Origin: Oscillospiraceae bacterium
Lineage (GTDB): Bacteria > Bacillota > Clostridia > Oscillospirales > CAG-272
Assembly (NCBI GenBank): GCA_015063845.1
Contig: SVTJ01000008.1
Coordinates: 1-64,000 of the forward strand
Length of the DNA: 64,000 nt
Direction: 5' to 3'
Both the position numbers and the translations under genes were made by a program. Below are positions 23,942 to 34,600 of this stretch, piece by piece. Numbering within the stretch: the stretch's first letter is position 1; each line of letters starts with the position of its first letter. A model generated the notes under the pieces. The model saw nothing but the letters and a program-made list of their open reading frames with translations. It was not told where the DNA came from and made no database searches.

Positions 23942-26900
23942 ATGAAGACGACGAAATTTCAAAGAATTACAGCTTTGATGCTCGCCTTGGTATTCCTGCT
24001 GTGCTCGGGGACGGTAATCGCCTCCGCGGCAACAGACAGTGAGTCCATTACGGACGTTACCACAAGCGACCTCAAAGATCTGCTTAATGCGATTTCGTAC
24101 AGTGAGTACATTGCGCAGAACGCGAATGTACCCAAGGGTGAGGTCGAAGTTACGATCGACGCAACCCAGAACTACGAGTATGTTATCGACGGCGCGCAGG
24201 TACATAGCTACCTTGCAAGCGATAAAGTCGCTGACGGAAAGTACAAGACTATCAAGCTGTATCCCACAACGGATCTTAAGGCTCTTTCGGCAGAGCTCGC
24301 AAGCGTTGTGAATGCTGAGATCGCTAAGGTCAATGCATCTACTGGCAGCAAGATAGCAGACGTTACGGCAGACGCGCTTCTTGAGAAGCTTGCTCGCGTT
24401 GCTTCTTATGACGATCAGACCGCGTTGTTCACACCCCCTACGGGCACGGTGACGTGGGATATCAGTGATAAGATAAGCACTGCAAGCAAGTACGTTTTGA
24501 TGATCGACTGCTACCCCGTAGCAAACAAGTCGGCATCTGTTGAGAGAATACTTAAGATAAACGGCACGGTTCCTTTCGCAGAGGCTCGTTACGTTACCAT
24601 TTCCAAGGTGTGGAAGAACATCTATGAGGACGGTAAGTTCGCAGTCCCTGAGGGAGAGAACGCTGATGACTATCTCAAGAAGGCTAATGATATGGGTATC
24701 TCCGCTAAGAAGGTTGACGAGAACGGAGTTACTTACATAAAGTACACGATGCCCGCTTACTGGACGTCCGATATCTCGGGGCTTGTAGACGAGCAGACGG
24801 TACGCTTCTTTAAGGAAGATATCGACCTCAATGAGATTCGTTCCAGCCTTGTTCAGGATCCCGAATGGATAACCTATACTGTTAAGGATTCCAACGGCTT
24901 TATGCAAGAGCCTTTCGAGTTCGTTATAGGTCCTGATGACGAGACGGGCAAGACGACCATCTCGCTTGAGTCTGTTAACGAGCCTTTGGCAATAAAGTCC
25001 ATAAGACTTGTACCTTACACACCCAATATTTCTTATGCGGAGTATCTCGCTAAGTACAACGGTGTTGCAAGCGGAACGGATAAGATCAAGATAGAAGCTG
25101 AGTATTATTCTGCTGCTTCTTCTCAGACCATATACCCCGTATCCGATACTACAAGTGCTATAACCTCTCCCACATCGACCGAAAGAACTGTTCTTAACAC
25201 AGTCGGCGGCGATAAGTGGCAGAGCTCGGGTCAGTGGATCGAATACAAGTTCAAGGTAAAGAGCAGCGGTATGTATTCTATCGCTACCCGTTTCAAGCAG
25301 AACGTGCTTGACGGTATGTATACCTCCAGATCGCTGTACATTTACAGCGGCGAAGGCGCAAGTGAGCGCGGATACTACAACGGTATTCCGTTCGCTGAAG
25401 CAGGAAGACTTCAATTTAATTATTCCTCCGATTGGCAGTCGGGAAAGCTGACAGACGGAGTTGATTCCTTCAATATATATTTTGATGAGGGCGTTGAATA
25501 CACGATAAGACTTGAGGTTACCCTCGGCAATATGGGTAACGTCGTTAGCCGTGTTCAGAAATCCCTTGATATAATCAATGATGCTTACCTTAATATACTT
25601 AAGCTCACAGGTACAACGCCTGACGAATTCCGTGACTACGGATTCTCGAGAGTTATGCCTGACACGATGATCTCTATGATCCAGCAGGCGAGAGTTCTCA
25701 ACGAGATATCCGCAGAGCTTCAGGCAGCTGCGAGCGTAAAGAGCTCGATGACGGCAACGCTTGATAAGGTCGCAAGACTTCTTGAGGAAATGGGTAAGGA
25801 CGACGACGAGGTTGCAAAGAACCTTGAGCAGCTCAAGACCTATATCGGTTCGCTCGGTACTTGGGTCGGAGACGCTAAGACTCAGCCTCTGATACTTGAC
25901 TATATCGTTATCCAGGGTGCTGACGATGCAACACTTCCCGAGGCAAAGGCGGGCTTCTTCAAGGCATTGTGGTACGAGATAAAGAGCTTTATTCAGAGCT
26001 TCTTCCGTAACTACGACCGTATGGGTGCTATGACAGAGACCGCTGAGGACGAGAGCGTTGAGGTATGGCTTGCTTACGGTCGTGACCAGTCTCAGGTTGT
26101 AAGAGGACTTATCAATAACGACTTCACTCCTAATTCGGGAGTTGCGATAGATTTGAAGCTGGTTGCAGCGTCAACGTTGTTGCCTTCAATTCTTTCGGGT
26201 ATGGGACCTGACGTTTATATCGGAGTTGCGCAGGGAACTGTTATCAACTACGCTATTCGTGGAGCATTGTTGCCGATCGACGTTGATCTTAACGAGGACG
26301 GAACGATCAAGCGCGATGAAAGCGGAAATCCGTATCCCAGAGCTGACTTCGAAGAGGCAACGGCTGACTTTAACGATGCGGCAATGCTCGTTTTGGGTAT
26401 TGACGACGCACTCGGCGAGCATCACTACTACGGATTGCCCGAGACGCAGAACTTCACGATGATGTTCGTGCGTGAGGACATATTCGCAGAGCTCGATCTT
26501 GAGATCCCCAAGACGTGGGATGAGGTCAAGGAGATAATCCCCGTACTTCAGTCGAACAACATGCAGATCGGTATGACAAAGGACGAGAACATCTTCCTCT
26601 ATCAGCTCGGCGGTGAGCTCTTCGCTGATGACGGAATGAGAATCAATCTCGACTCCAACGTAGCTCTTGAAGCATTCAATACCATGTGTGAAATGTTCAC
26701 CATGTACTCGTTCCCCTACAAGTATGACTTCCCGAACCGTTTCAGAACGGGTGAGATGCCTATCGGCTTTGCGTCATACACGGATACTTATAATAAATTG
26801 AAAGTATTTGCTACCGAGATCGAGGGATTGTGGGGCTTCTACCCGCTTCCCGGATACTATGATGAGAACGGTGATATCAATAACAGCTCCGTTTCTACCA

Positions 26901-27562
26901 TCACAGCTATTTGTATAATCAACGGTTGTGAGGATATTCAGGGCGCATGGGAGTTCTCCAAGTGGCATGCAGGCGCACAGTGCCAGATAGACTATTCTAA
27001 CGAGATGGTTGCTATCCTCGGTCCTTCCGCTAAGCACGCAACGGCGAACACCAAGGCTCTTGAGAGCTTGCCTTGGACGGCAGAGGAGTACACACAGCTC
27101 CAGAAGCAGTTCAACAAGCTTGCTGCTATCCCCAACTACCCCGGACGTTACATCGTTGAGCGTTATACGCAGTTCGCATTCCTTGCAGCTTATAACGACA
27201 ATATGGACCCCGTAACTGAAATGCAGAGATACATCACTACTATCAACGTAGAGATCTCACGTAAGCGTGCAGAGTTCGGACTTGAGATACTCGAGGAAGG
27301 ACAGACACTTGCTGAGAAGCGTATGGAAGAGGCAGAAGAAGCTCTTAAGGCAGCTAAGGACTCCTCCGCATACAACGCAACGTATGACACAGCGTTTAAC
27401 AACGCAATGGCATTGATCGAAGGTTACGAGACAGAGGATTACGCATCGCTCAGATCTCTTGCGGCAGAGCTTGAAGCTCTTAATTCCGAATTGTTCGGAG
27501 TTGCTGCTAAGAAGATGAACGAAGCTGCTAACTCTCTTGTTGAATACGAAAAGTACAAATAA
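23942..27562 (+). CDS. Very large secreted extracellular solute-binding protein with N-terminal beta domains
   Basis: 1206 residues. Signal peptide 1-30 ending ASA-A without a lipobox, so it is not an obvious lipoprotein. Residues about 35-355 and 362-565 are two related beta-rich carbohydrate-binding-like regions, each opened by a SYxEYxAxxN-type sequence (SYSEYIAQNANV, SYAEYLAKYNGV); the second has KIKIEAEYYSAA and WIEYKFKVKSSGMYSIA as in CBM6/35-like modules. A helical stretch (570-690) leads to a family-1 solute-binding domain (about 705-1135: VEVWLAYGRDQSQVV, GPDVYIGVAQG, YGLPETQNFTMMFVRED, KTWDEV, GFASYTD). The tail is coiled-coil-like. It captures an unknown glycan for the downstream permeases. 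AGGAGG precedes ATG 23942. Confidence 0.82.
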   Translation: MKTTKFQRITALMLALVFLLCSGTVIASAATDSESITDVTTSDLKDLLNAISYSEYIAQNANVPKGEVEVTIDATQNYEYVIDGAQVHSYLASDKVADGKYKTIKLYPTTDLKALSAELASVVNAEIAKVNASTGSKIADVTADALLEKLARVASYDDQTALFTPPTGTVTWDISDKISTASKYVLMIDCYPVANKSASVERILKINGTVPFAEARYVTISKVWKNIYEDGKFAVPEGENADDYLKKANDMGISAKKVDENGVTYIKYTMPAYWTSDISGLVDEQTVRFFKEDIDLNEIRSSLVQDPEWITYTVKDSNGFMQEPFEFVIGPDDETGKTTISLESVNEPLAIKSIRLVPYTPNISYAEYLAKYNGVASGTDKIKIEAEYYSAASSQTIYPVSDTTSAITSPTSTERTVLNTVGGDKWQSSGQWIEYKFKVKSSGMYSIATRFKQNVLDGMYTSRSLYIYSGEGASERGYYNGIPFAEAGRLQFNYSSDWQSGKLTDGVDSFNIYFDEGVEYTIRLEVTLGNMGNVVSRVQKSLDIINDAYLNILKLTGTTPDEFRDYGFSRVMPDTMISMIQQARVLNEISAELQAAASVKSSMTATLDKVARLLEEMGKDDDEVAKNLEQLKTYIGSLGTWVGDAKTQPLILDYIVIQGADDATLPEAKAGFFKALWYEIKSFIQSFFRNYDRMGAMTETAEDESVEVWLAYGRDQSQVVRGLINNDFTPNSGVAIDLKLVAASTLLPSILSGMGPDVYIGVAQGTVINYAIRGALLPIDVDLNEDGTIKRDESGNPYPRADFEEATADFNDAAMLVLGIDDALGEHHYYGLPETQNFTMMFVREDIFAELDLEIPKTWDEVKEIIPVLQSNNMQIGMTKDENIFLYQLGGELFADDGMRINLDSNVALEAFNTMCEMFTMYSFPYKYDFPNRFRTGEMPIGFASYTDTYNKLKVFATEIEGLWGFYPLPGYYDENGDINNSSVSTITAICIINGCEDIQGAWEFSKWHAGAQCQIDYSNEMVAILGPSAKHATANTKALESLPWTAEEYTQLQKQFNKLAAIPNYPGRYIVERYTQFAFLAAYNDNMDPVTEMQRYITTINVEISRKRAEFGLEILEEGQTLAEKRMEEAEEALKAAKDSSAYNATYDTAFNNAMALIEGYETEDYASLRSLAAELEALNSELFGVAAKKMNEAANSLVEYEKYK

Positions 27563-27592
27563 TAAGCAAATCTAAAAAGGAGATAGAAGTAC

Positions 27593-28540
27593 ATGTCACA
27601 CAAAACAGCAGAGAAAAAGGCTGTAGCTCGTAAGGATATGACGAAGTGGCAGTGGACTTGGAAGGAAATGAAGCGAAATAAGGTAGCGTACCTGATGGTT
27701 GCACCTTATATGATCGTGTTCACGTGCTTCACAGTCTTGCCCGTCGTGCTTTCGATGGTCATCAGTTTTACGGACTTTAACATGCTTGAGTTGCCGAACA
27801 TAGTATGGCTTGACAACTACGTAAGACTGTTCCTTGAGGATGATATATTCCTTATAGCAGCCAAGAATACATTTATATTTGCTGCCATTGTCGGACCTGT
27901 GTCCTACATCATGTCACTGATGGTAGCATGGTTCATCAATGAGCTTTCTCCGAAGATCAGAGCAATCGTAACCTTGATCTTCTACGCTCCCTCGATTTCA
28001 GGTCAGGTATACCTCGTATGGGCAACACTGTTCTCCAGTGACTCTTATGGTTGGGCAAACGCTTGGCTGATGGAGCTTGGTATAATTAATAAAGAAATAC
28101 TGTTCTTTGAAGACGCCGACTGGGTAATGCCCCTTTGTATCGTAGTCGCGATCTGGACCTCTCTGGGTACCTCCTTCCTTGCGTTTATCGCGGGACTTCA
28201 GGGTATCGATAAGGCTCAGTTTGAGGCAGGAGCGGTCGACGGAATAAGAAACAGATGGCAAGAGCTTTGGTACATAACGCTTCCTAACATGAAGTCACAG
28301 CTTATGTTCGGTGCGGTCATGTCCATAACAAACTCTTTCGGATTTGGAGCAGTCGTTACCGCACTTTGCGGATTCCCGTCAGTTGACTACGCGGCTCATA
28401 CGATAGTCCACCACCTTGAGGACTACGCGAACCAGCGTTTCGAGATAGGTTATTCGTCAACGATAGCTGTAATACTCTTCGTGGTAATGATAGGTGCTAA
28501 CGCACTTGTCAAGAAAGTTCTTTCAAAGGTAGGTTCGTGA
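27593..28540 (+). CDS. Sugar-type ABC transporter permease (MalF/LacF family), pair 1
   Basis: 315 residues, six transmembrane segments with the first at about 38-58. The cytoplasmic EAA loop that docks the ATPase is EAGAVDGIRNRWQELWYI followed by TLPNM (from about 212). The N-terminal positively charged tail (KTAEKKAVARKDMTKWQW) is cytoplasmic. Works with the MalG-type permease that starts one base after its stop. AAAAAGGAGATAG precedes ATG 27593. No ATPase is encoded in the locus, so a shared MsmX/UgpC-like ATPase must serve it, as is common in Gram-positives. Confidence 0.9.
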   Translation: MSHKTAEKKAVARKDMTKWQWTWKEMKRNKVAYLMVAPYMIVFTCFTVLPVVLSMVISFTDFNMLELPNIVWLDNYVRLFLEDDIFLIAAKNTFIFAAIVGPVSYIMSLMVAWFINELSPKIRAIVTLIFYAPSISGQVYLVWATLFSSDSYGWANAWLMELGIINKEILFFEDADWVMPLCIVVAIWTSLGTSFLAFIAGLQGIDKAQFEAGAVDGIRNRWQELWYITLPNMKSQLMFGAVMSITNSFGFGAVVTALCGFPSVDYAAHTIVHHLEDYANQRFEIGYSSTIAVILFVVMIGANALVKKVLSKVGS

Positions 28541-28541
28541 T

Positions 28542-29414
28542 ATGGCAAAGTTAAGAACAAGAAAACATAAAGTCGTACTTGCACGTTCCGCCGGAGGAGA
28601 CGCGGGAATAACAGTTATACTGATAATACTCGGTATATTCATGTTCCTTCCTATGTACTACGTTGTTATCCAGTCTCTTAAGCCTCTTGACGAGCTCTGG
28701 ATGTTCCCCCCGAGATTTATCGTCGCAAAGCCGACAATGCAGAACTTTAAGGATCTGTTTACACTTATGAGCGGAGGCCTCGTGCCCTTCTCAAGATACA
28801 TATTCAACACAGTATTTACTTCCATTGCAGGAACAGTGGGTAACCTTCTGTTCTCCTCGATGGCAGCATACGCAATGGCTAAGATCGCATTCCCCGGCGG
28901 AAAGGCGATGTTTAAGCTGGTAAGAACCTCTCTTATGTTCCATAAGACGGTTACAGCCGTAACCTGCTTCATTCTTATGAGTACGTTCAAGATAATCGAT
29001 ACCTACTGGGCAATAATCATTCCCGCGTGGGGAACGACCATCGGTCTGTACCTTATCAAGCAGTTTATGGAAAGTAACGTTACGGACGCGGTGCTTGAGA
29101 GTGCACGTCTGGACGGAGCAAGTGAGTTTAAGACATTCTGGACGATCGCAATGCCTATGGTTAAGCCCGGTTGGTTGACGCTTATCGTTTACTCGTTCCA
29201 GGATCTTTGGAACCAGGGTGCGTCGATGTATATCCATTCGGAGCAGCTTAAGTCGCTCAACTATGCGATCCAGCAGATAACCGCAGGAGGAATCAAGCGT
29301 GCGGGCGCGAGTGCAGCTTCACTCGTTGTAATGATGCTTGTTCCGATCCTTGTCTTCGTAATAACTCAGTCGAACATCATCGAAACGATGGGTTCGAGTG
29401 GTATGAAGGACTAA
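28542..29414 (+). CDS. Carbohydrate ABC transporter permease (MalG family), pair 1
   Basis: 290 residues, six transmembrane segments. EAA loop ESARLDGASEFKTFWTIAMP (from about 185). Residues 40-75 carry YVVIQSLKPLDELWMFPPRF, the usual segment after TM1 of MalG/AraQ-type proteins. Starts one base after the partner permease, so the two are translationally linked. The N-terminal RTRKHKVVLARSAGGD is basic and cytoplasmic. Confidence 0.9.
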   Translation: MAKLRTRKHKVVLARSAGGDAGITVILIILGIFMFLPMYYVVIQSLKPLDELWMFPPRFIVAKPTMQNFKDLFTLMSGGLVPFSRYIFNTVFTSIAGTVGNLLFSSMAAYAMAKIAFPGGKAMFKLVRTSLMFHKTVTAVTCFILMSTFKIIDTYWAIIIPAWGTTIGLYLIKQFMESNVTDAVLESARLDGASEFKTFWTIAMPMVKPGWLTLIVYSFQDLWNQGASMYIHSEQLKSLNYAIQQITAGGIKRAGASAASLVVMMLVPILVFVITQSNIIETMGSSGMKD

Positions 29415-29432
29415 TTTTAACAGGAGGACAGT

Positions 29433-31658
29433 ATGAAAAAAATAACATCAGTTATTTGCATAATATTTGCGTTTATTATGGTTCTTGCTCTTCCTGTTGG
29501 CGCTGCAACACCGTATCAGACGTATACGTACTCTATAAGCGGCACAGCGCTGTATTCTCCCGATGCTTACGTTCCTGCAAAGTCCGTTGACGCAGCTTAC
29601 ATCGGACTTCAGGACGATGCGGTAATAGAAAAATATTACGCAGATCTCGAGAAGAAAGACTTGGAACCCAAGTTGACCATAGATAACCCCACAGACCTTG
29701 AGGTCGATGACGTGGGTAACGTCTATATTGCAGATTCCAATAATAACCGTATTCTTGTACTTGACAGATACTATAAGTTGAAGTTCATCATAGAGAACTT
29801 TATCAACGACCAGGGCGTACCCGATACTTTTTCCAAGCCTCAGGGCGTGTTCATCACGGCTGATAAGGTGGTTGGAGACGAGGTAGTTCCCGGAAGAATA
29901 TTTGTCTGCGATACGGAAGCAAACAGAATAGTAACCTTTACACGCGACGGCGAATTTCTCGCAATAATCCCCGCTCCTGAGTCAGAACTCTTTGAAGAGG
30001 GCGACGTATATCAGCCTATTGCTGTGGCAGTAGACCCCTACGACAGACTTTATGTTGTTTCCAAGACAACTAACCAGGGTGTCATCGTTATGACAGATAG
30101 CGGTGATTTCACAGGATTTATCGGTGCGCAGAAGGCAATAATCTCCGCTTGGGACAGAGTTTGGAGAAGATTCCAGACCGAAGAGCAGAGAGAGGGAACA
30201 CAGTTAATAATCCCTGTAACCTTTAACAACATAACCGTTTCGGGCGACTTTATATACGTAACAACGGCTCTTATCGAAGAGAGTAAGGTTCTCGATTCTA
30301 TAAAGAGCAAGTCCAAGAGCGGTGACTACGCCCCCGTTAAGATGCTTAATGCAGCGGGTGACGAGATCATGCGTCGTAACGGCTTCTATCCCCCTTCGGG
30401 AGAAGTTGACGTTGCAAAGACGCATGTATCCGATGAAATATTCGGAGCATCTGTACTTACTGACGTAGCGGTCGGACCTGAGAAGACATGGTCTATCGTC
30501 GACAGTGAGCGAAGCAAGGTATTTACTTATGACTTCGACGGAAATCTTTTGTTCGCGTTCGGTGATATCGGATCAATGCTTGGAAATATCTCCAAGGAAG
30601 GTCTTGCGGCTATCGTATATCAGGGCGACAATATGCTGTTGCTCGATAAGCAGGAGTCGAGATTTACCGTATATGAGAGAACAGAGTACGGCGATATTCT
30701 GATAGATGCTTTGCACAATCAGAACGAGCGTAACTACGATGCTGCTATTGACGACTGGATGGAGATCCTTAAGAGAAACTCCAACTTCGACGCTGCATAC
30801 ATCGGAATCGGTAACGCACTTTACAGAGACCATAAGCTTACCGAGGCACTTGAGTACTATGAGGCAGCATATGATACGGAGAACTATTCCGTAGCATATA
30901 AGGACCTCAGAAAGGAATGGCTCGCATCCTGGATCTGGCTCATTCCTATCGTGGTCATAGCTATTTGCATAGGTTGCTCTAAGTTCCTTAAGTTCGCTAA
31001 TAAGGTCAATAAGAAAGCGGCTACTTCGGGAGAGAAGAAGACGTTTGGGCAAGAGTTCCTCTACGTATTCCACGTTATCTTCCATCCGTTTGACGGTTTC
31101 TGGGATCTGAAGCACGAAAAGCGCGGCTCGCTCAGAGCAGCACTGTTGATACTCGGCTTGACCGTTGCGGCATTCTACTATCAGGCGATCGGTGAAGGAT
31201 ATTTGCTCAATCCGCAGGGAATATATACATCCCTCTTCGGAGTTATCGCAAGTATCGGCGCACCTCTTGCACTGTGGGTGATCGGTAACTGGTGTCTTAC
31301 GACACTGTTCGACGGCGAAGGAAGCTTGAAGGATATCTTCATAGCAACCTGCTACTCGCTGATGCCTATGGTCATTATCATGATCCCCACAACGATCATG
31401 TCTAACTTCCTCATTTCCGCAGAGCTTGATATTCTCGCAGTTATAAACGTATTCGCGTTTATCTGGACGGGTATACTGATATTCTTCGGTATGATGGTAA
31501 CACATGACTACACGATGGGTAAGAACTTTATCACAGTTCTCGGAACTATCGTGGCAATGATCTGCATCATGTTTATCGCGCTTCTGTTCACAACGTTGCT
31601 CGGAAAGCTTGTAAGCTTTGTAACCAACATTATAACAGAGATCCAATTCAGAATGTAG
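29433..31658 (+). CDS. NHL-propeller, TPR and YIP1-domain membrane protein
   Basis: 741 residues. Signal peptide or N-terminal anchor (1-25, ending VGA-A). Residues about 75-415 contain NHL repeats (DLEVDDVGNVYIADSNNNR, VAVDPYDRLYVVSK, DVAVGPEKTWSIVDSER), a six-bladed propeller typical of extracytoplasmic binding. Residues 425-495 have two TPR helices pairs (ERNYDAAIDDWMEILKRN, KLTEALEYYEAAYDTENY). A transmembrane helix at about 500-520 is followed by a YIP1 domain of five hydrophobic segments (545-735; FHPFDGFWDLKHEKRG). Propeller outside and YIP1 in the membrane suggests an assembly or gating partner of the transporter; that role is inference. GGAGGACAGT precedes ATG 29433, 18 bases after the permease. 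Confidence 0.8.
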   Translation: MKKITSVICIIFAFIMVLALPVGAATPYQTYTYSISGTALYSPDAYVPAKSVDAAYIGLQDDAVIEKYYADLEKKDLEPKLTIDNPTDLEVDDVGNVYIADSNNNRILVLDRYYKLKFIIENFINDQGVPDTFSKPQGVFITADKVVGDEVVPGRIFVCDTEANRIVTFTRDGEFLAIIPAPESELFEEGDVYQPIAVAVDPYDRLYVVSKTTNQGVIVMTDSGDFTGFIGAQKAIISAWDRVWRRFQTEEQREGTQLIIPVTFNNITVSGDFIYVTTALIEESKVLDSIKSKSKSGDYAPVKMLNAAGDEIMRRNGFYPPSGEVDVAKTHVSDEIFGASVLTDVAVGPEKTWSIVDSERSKVFTYDFDGNLLFAFGDIGSMLGNISKEGLAAIVYQGDNMLLLDKQESRFTVYERTEYGDILIDALHNQNERNYDAAIDDWMEILKRNSNFDAAYIGIGNALYRDHKLTEALEYYEAAYDTENYSVAYKDLRKEWLASWIWLIPIVVIAICIGCSKFLKFANKVNKKAATSGEKKTFGQEFLYVFHVIFHPFDGFWDLKHEKRGSLRAALLILGLTVAAFYYQAIGEGYLLNPQGIYTSLFGVIASIGAPLALWVIGNWCLTTLFDGEGSLKDIFIATCYSLMPMVIIMIPTTIMSNFLISAELDILAVINVFAFIWTGILIFFGMMVTHDYTMGKNFITVLGTIVAMICIMFIALLFTTLLGKLVSFVTNIITEIQFRM

Positions 31659-31680
31659 CAGATAGGAGGTAGATAATATA

Positions 31681-34600
31681 ATGAAGAAAATAAGAATAAT
31701 ATCGACTATCTTGGCTGTACTGATGCTCATGGGAGCGTTCACGTTCGCATCTGCTGCTGAAGAAGAGGTTGTCGGACATATCTCCGAGCCCGAAACAGGT
31801 TGGAAGACCAATAACACCAAGCCCACGATCGATTATTTCACGGGTCAGGGTGTTAAGAAGGAAACAACACTTGTAGACGGAGTGGAGAAGGAAACAGGTA
31901 AGTATATCGCTGACGGTGAAAAGATAGTTTTCAACGCAGAGGATAAGCTTAGATACATGGATAAGCGTTTCGTAAAGGACGGATACGAATTGTACGTTGA
32001 CGCGTACAGCGGAGAAGTTGCTACGAAGTGCCTTAAGACGGGAGAGATACTTTTCTCTAACCCCTACTCAATAGGTAATTATGACAGTACCAAGATGTCC
32101 GATGACGTCAAGAAAGAGGTAATGTCACAGATAGTTGTAAAATATACCGATATAGCAACCGAAGAGTACGAGTACTACTACAGCTACGAGTGGGCTGCAA
32201 GCCGTGGACAGATAATCGTAAGAAATGTCAAGAACGGTATCCGTGTAGAGTACACTATCGGACGTGAGGAGGCAAGACTTCTTGTTCCTCATATGATCGC
32301 TAAGGATTCCTTTGAGAAAAAGATCCTTAACATTATGGGCGAAGCTGTTGGATATGACTTCACAACAAAAAAGGCAACCGAAGGTGCAAACAGCGAAGAC
32401 GTATTCTCTGCTAGGAAGGTTATGGCTTACTACAAGCTTAAGGATCCCGAGAACGAGCAGATCGAGGAAGTTAAGCAAAACATCCTCACACAGTTCCCCA
32501 TAACAAAGAGAATGCCTGTTTACGTTCTTGACGACGCTACGTCCGAGACTGAAAAGGCAAAGATCGAAACACTTATAAAGACATACTGTCCCGACTACTC
32601 ATACGAGGATCTTGACGAGGACCACTTGCTTGTCGGTTATACCGCAGAAGACAAGAACCCGCCTCTGTTTAAGATGGCTCTTGAGTACTCGCTCGACACA
32701 GACGGTATGACGGTAAGACTTCCCGCAAACGGTATCCGTTTCAACGAGTCTCTTTACAGACTTGATGAGATCCAGATACTTCCTTACATGGGCGCGGGAG
32801 CAAACCCCAATGAGGGTTATACCTTCTTCCCGGACGGCTCGGGAACGTTGTTTGATTTCAATAAGATAGCAGAGTCGGGTATCGAGACCTCGCTTGACGG
32901 AACTCTTTACGGTAACGACTATGCATATCATACCATAAGCGGAAAGCTTGAGGAAATACTCCGCTATCCCGTATTCGGAATAGTTGAGAACGAGAACATT
33001 ACAGCGTTTGAGCCTGAACCTGAGGGAACGACCGAGGGCGTGGTGGAAGAAGAGAAGGAAGACGTATACAAGAAACGCGGATACGTCGCAATGGTAGAGG
33101 AAGGCGACGCGCTTATGCAGCTGAGCTCCTACCATATGGGTGCTAAGGGTGTTTATAACACGGTTATGATGACTGTGTTCCCGAGACCTAAGGATACCTA
33201 CAACGTAGCAGATGCGATCTCTGTCGGTGCAAATGACACATGGACAGTCGTCTCCGCAAGAAAGTATACAGGAAACTTCAAGATCAGATACTTTATGCTG
33301 ACTGATCCCGCTGTTGCGAACGCTAGCGGCATCACCAATTACTACGATACGTCTTATGCGGGAATGGCACAGGCATACCGTGACTACCTCGAAAAGACGG
33401 GAGTGCTCACAAAGCTTACCGATGAGCAGGTAGATGAGGACGTACCGCTTTACATCGAGACGTTCGGAGCTATCTTCTCGACTCAGAAGTTCCTCTCCGT
33501 TCCTGTTGACGTAACAGTTCCGCTCACATCCTTTGACGATATCGTTACTATGTATGACGAGCTTTCGGTCCAGGGAGTAGATAATATCAACTTCATAATG
33601 AAGGGTTATACAAAGGGCGGTCTTGAAAGCGAAAAGGTACCGTATAGACTTAAATGGGAAAAGGCAGTCAAGGGAGATTATGATTTCGAGGAGCTCCTCG
33701 CATATTCCAACGAAAAGGGCTTCGAGCTCTTCCCGGACTTTGACTTCGTATTCTTTAGCAACAATACGTTGTTTGACGGTCTTACGCTTAAGAAGCACGC
33801 AGTTAAGACTATCGACAACCGTTATACAAGTAAGCGTGATTACAGTGCAACAAAGCAGTCGCACGTAGGATACTACGATCTCGCTATTTCTCCCGCATAC
33901 TTCAGCCGTTTCTACGAGAAGTTCACGGAGAATTACCTTAAGACAGGCGCAACTTCTATATCCGTTTCTACACTCGGTTCCTTCCTGAACTCCGACTTTG
34001 ATGAGGACGAACCTTACAACCGCGAGGATGCTAAGGCGTTCACGATTCAGGCATTCGAATATCTCAACTCCAAGTATGAGAACGTAATGACAGAGGGCGG
34101 AAACGCTTACACATGGAAGTACGTAGATTACATCACAGACATAGCACTTGACTCCAGCCGTTACGCTCAGTCCTCCGCATCTGTTCCTTTCCTTGGAATG
34201 GTTCTTCACGGATACGTTCAGTATGCAGGCTCTGCGATCAACATGGAAGGTAACATTGAGTACGCAATGCTCAAGGCTATCGAAAACGGTGCAGGACTTA
34301 AGTTCATCCTTTCTTACCAGAATACAGATGAGCTTAAGAAGTACGAGATCACAAGTAACTATTACTCCATCAGATACGATATCTGGCTCGAGGACGTAGT
34401 TGAGCTTTACAATGAGCTTAACAGCGTACTTGCAGGTGTTCAGACAAGTGTTATCGCGCACCATGAGTTCCTTAACGACGGTATTCGTGTTCCCGACGAC
34501 GATGAGATACTCAGAGACGTTGAGAATGCAGTAAACGCCGCTATCAACAATGAGCGCGACAATGATGACAAGAAGAATCAGGAGCTTATAGACGCACTCA

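Noticed and set aside
23635-24042. 135-codon plus frame crossing the start of the binding protein
   Set aside because: It begins on the promoter -10 region, lacks a ribosome site and overlaps a clear signal peptide in another frame.
23879-25414. 511-codon minus-strand frame opposite the binding protein
   Set aside because: Mirror of a real, strongly expressed gene; no recognisable domain or start signal.
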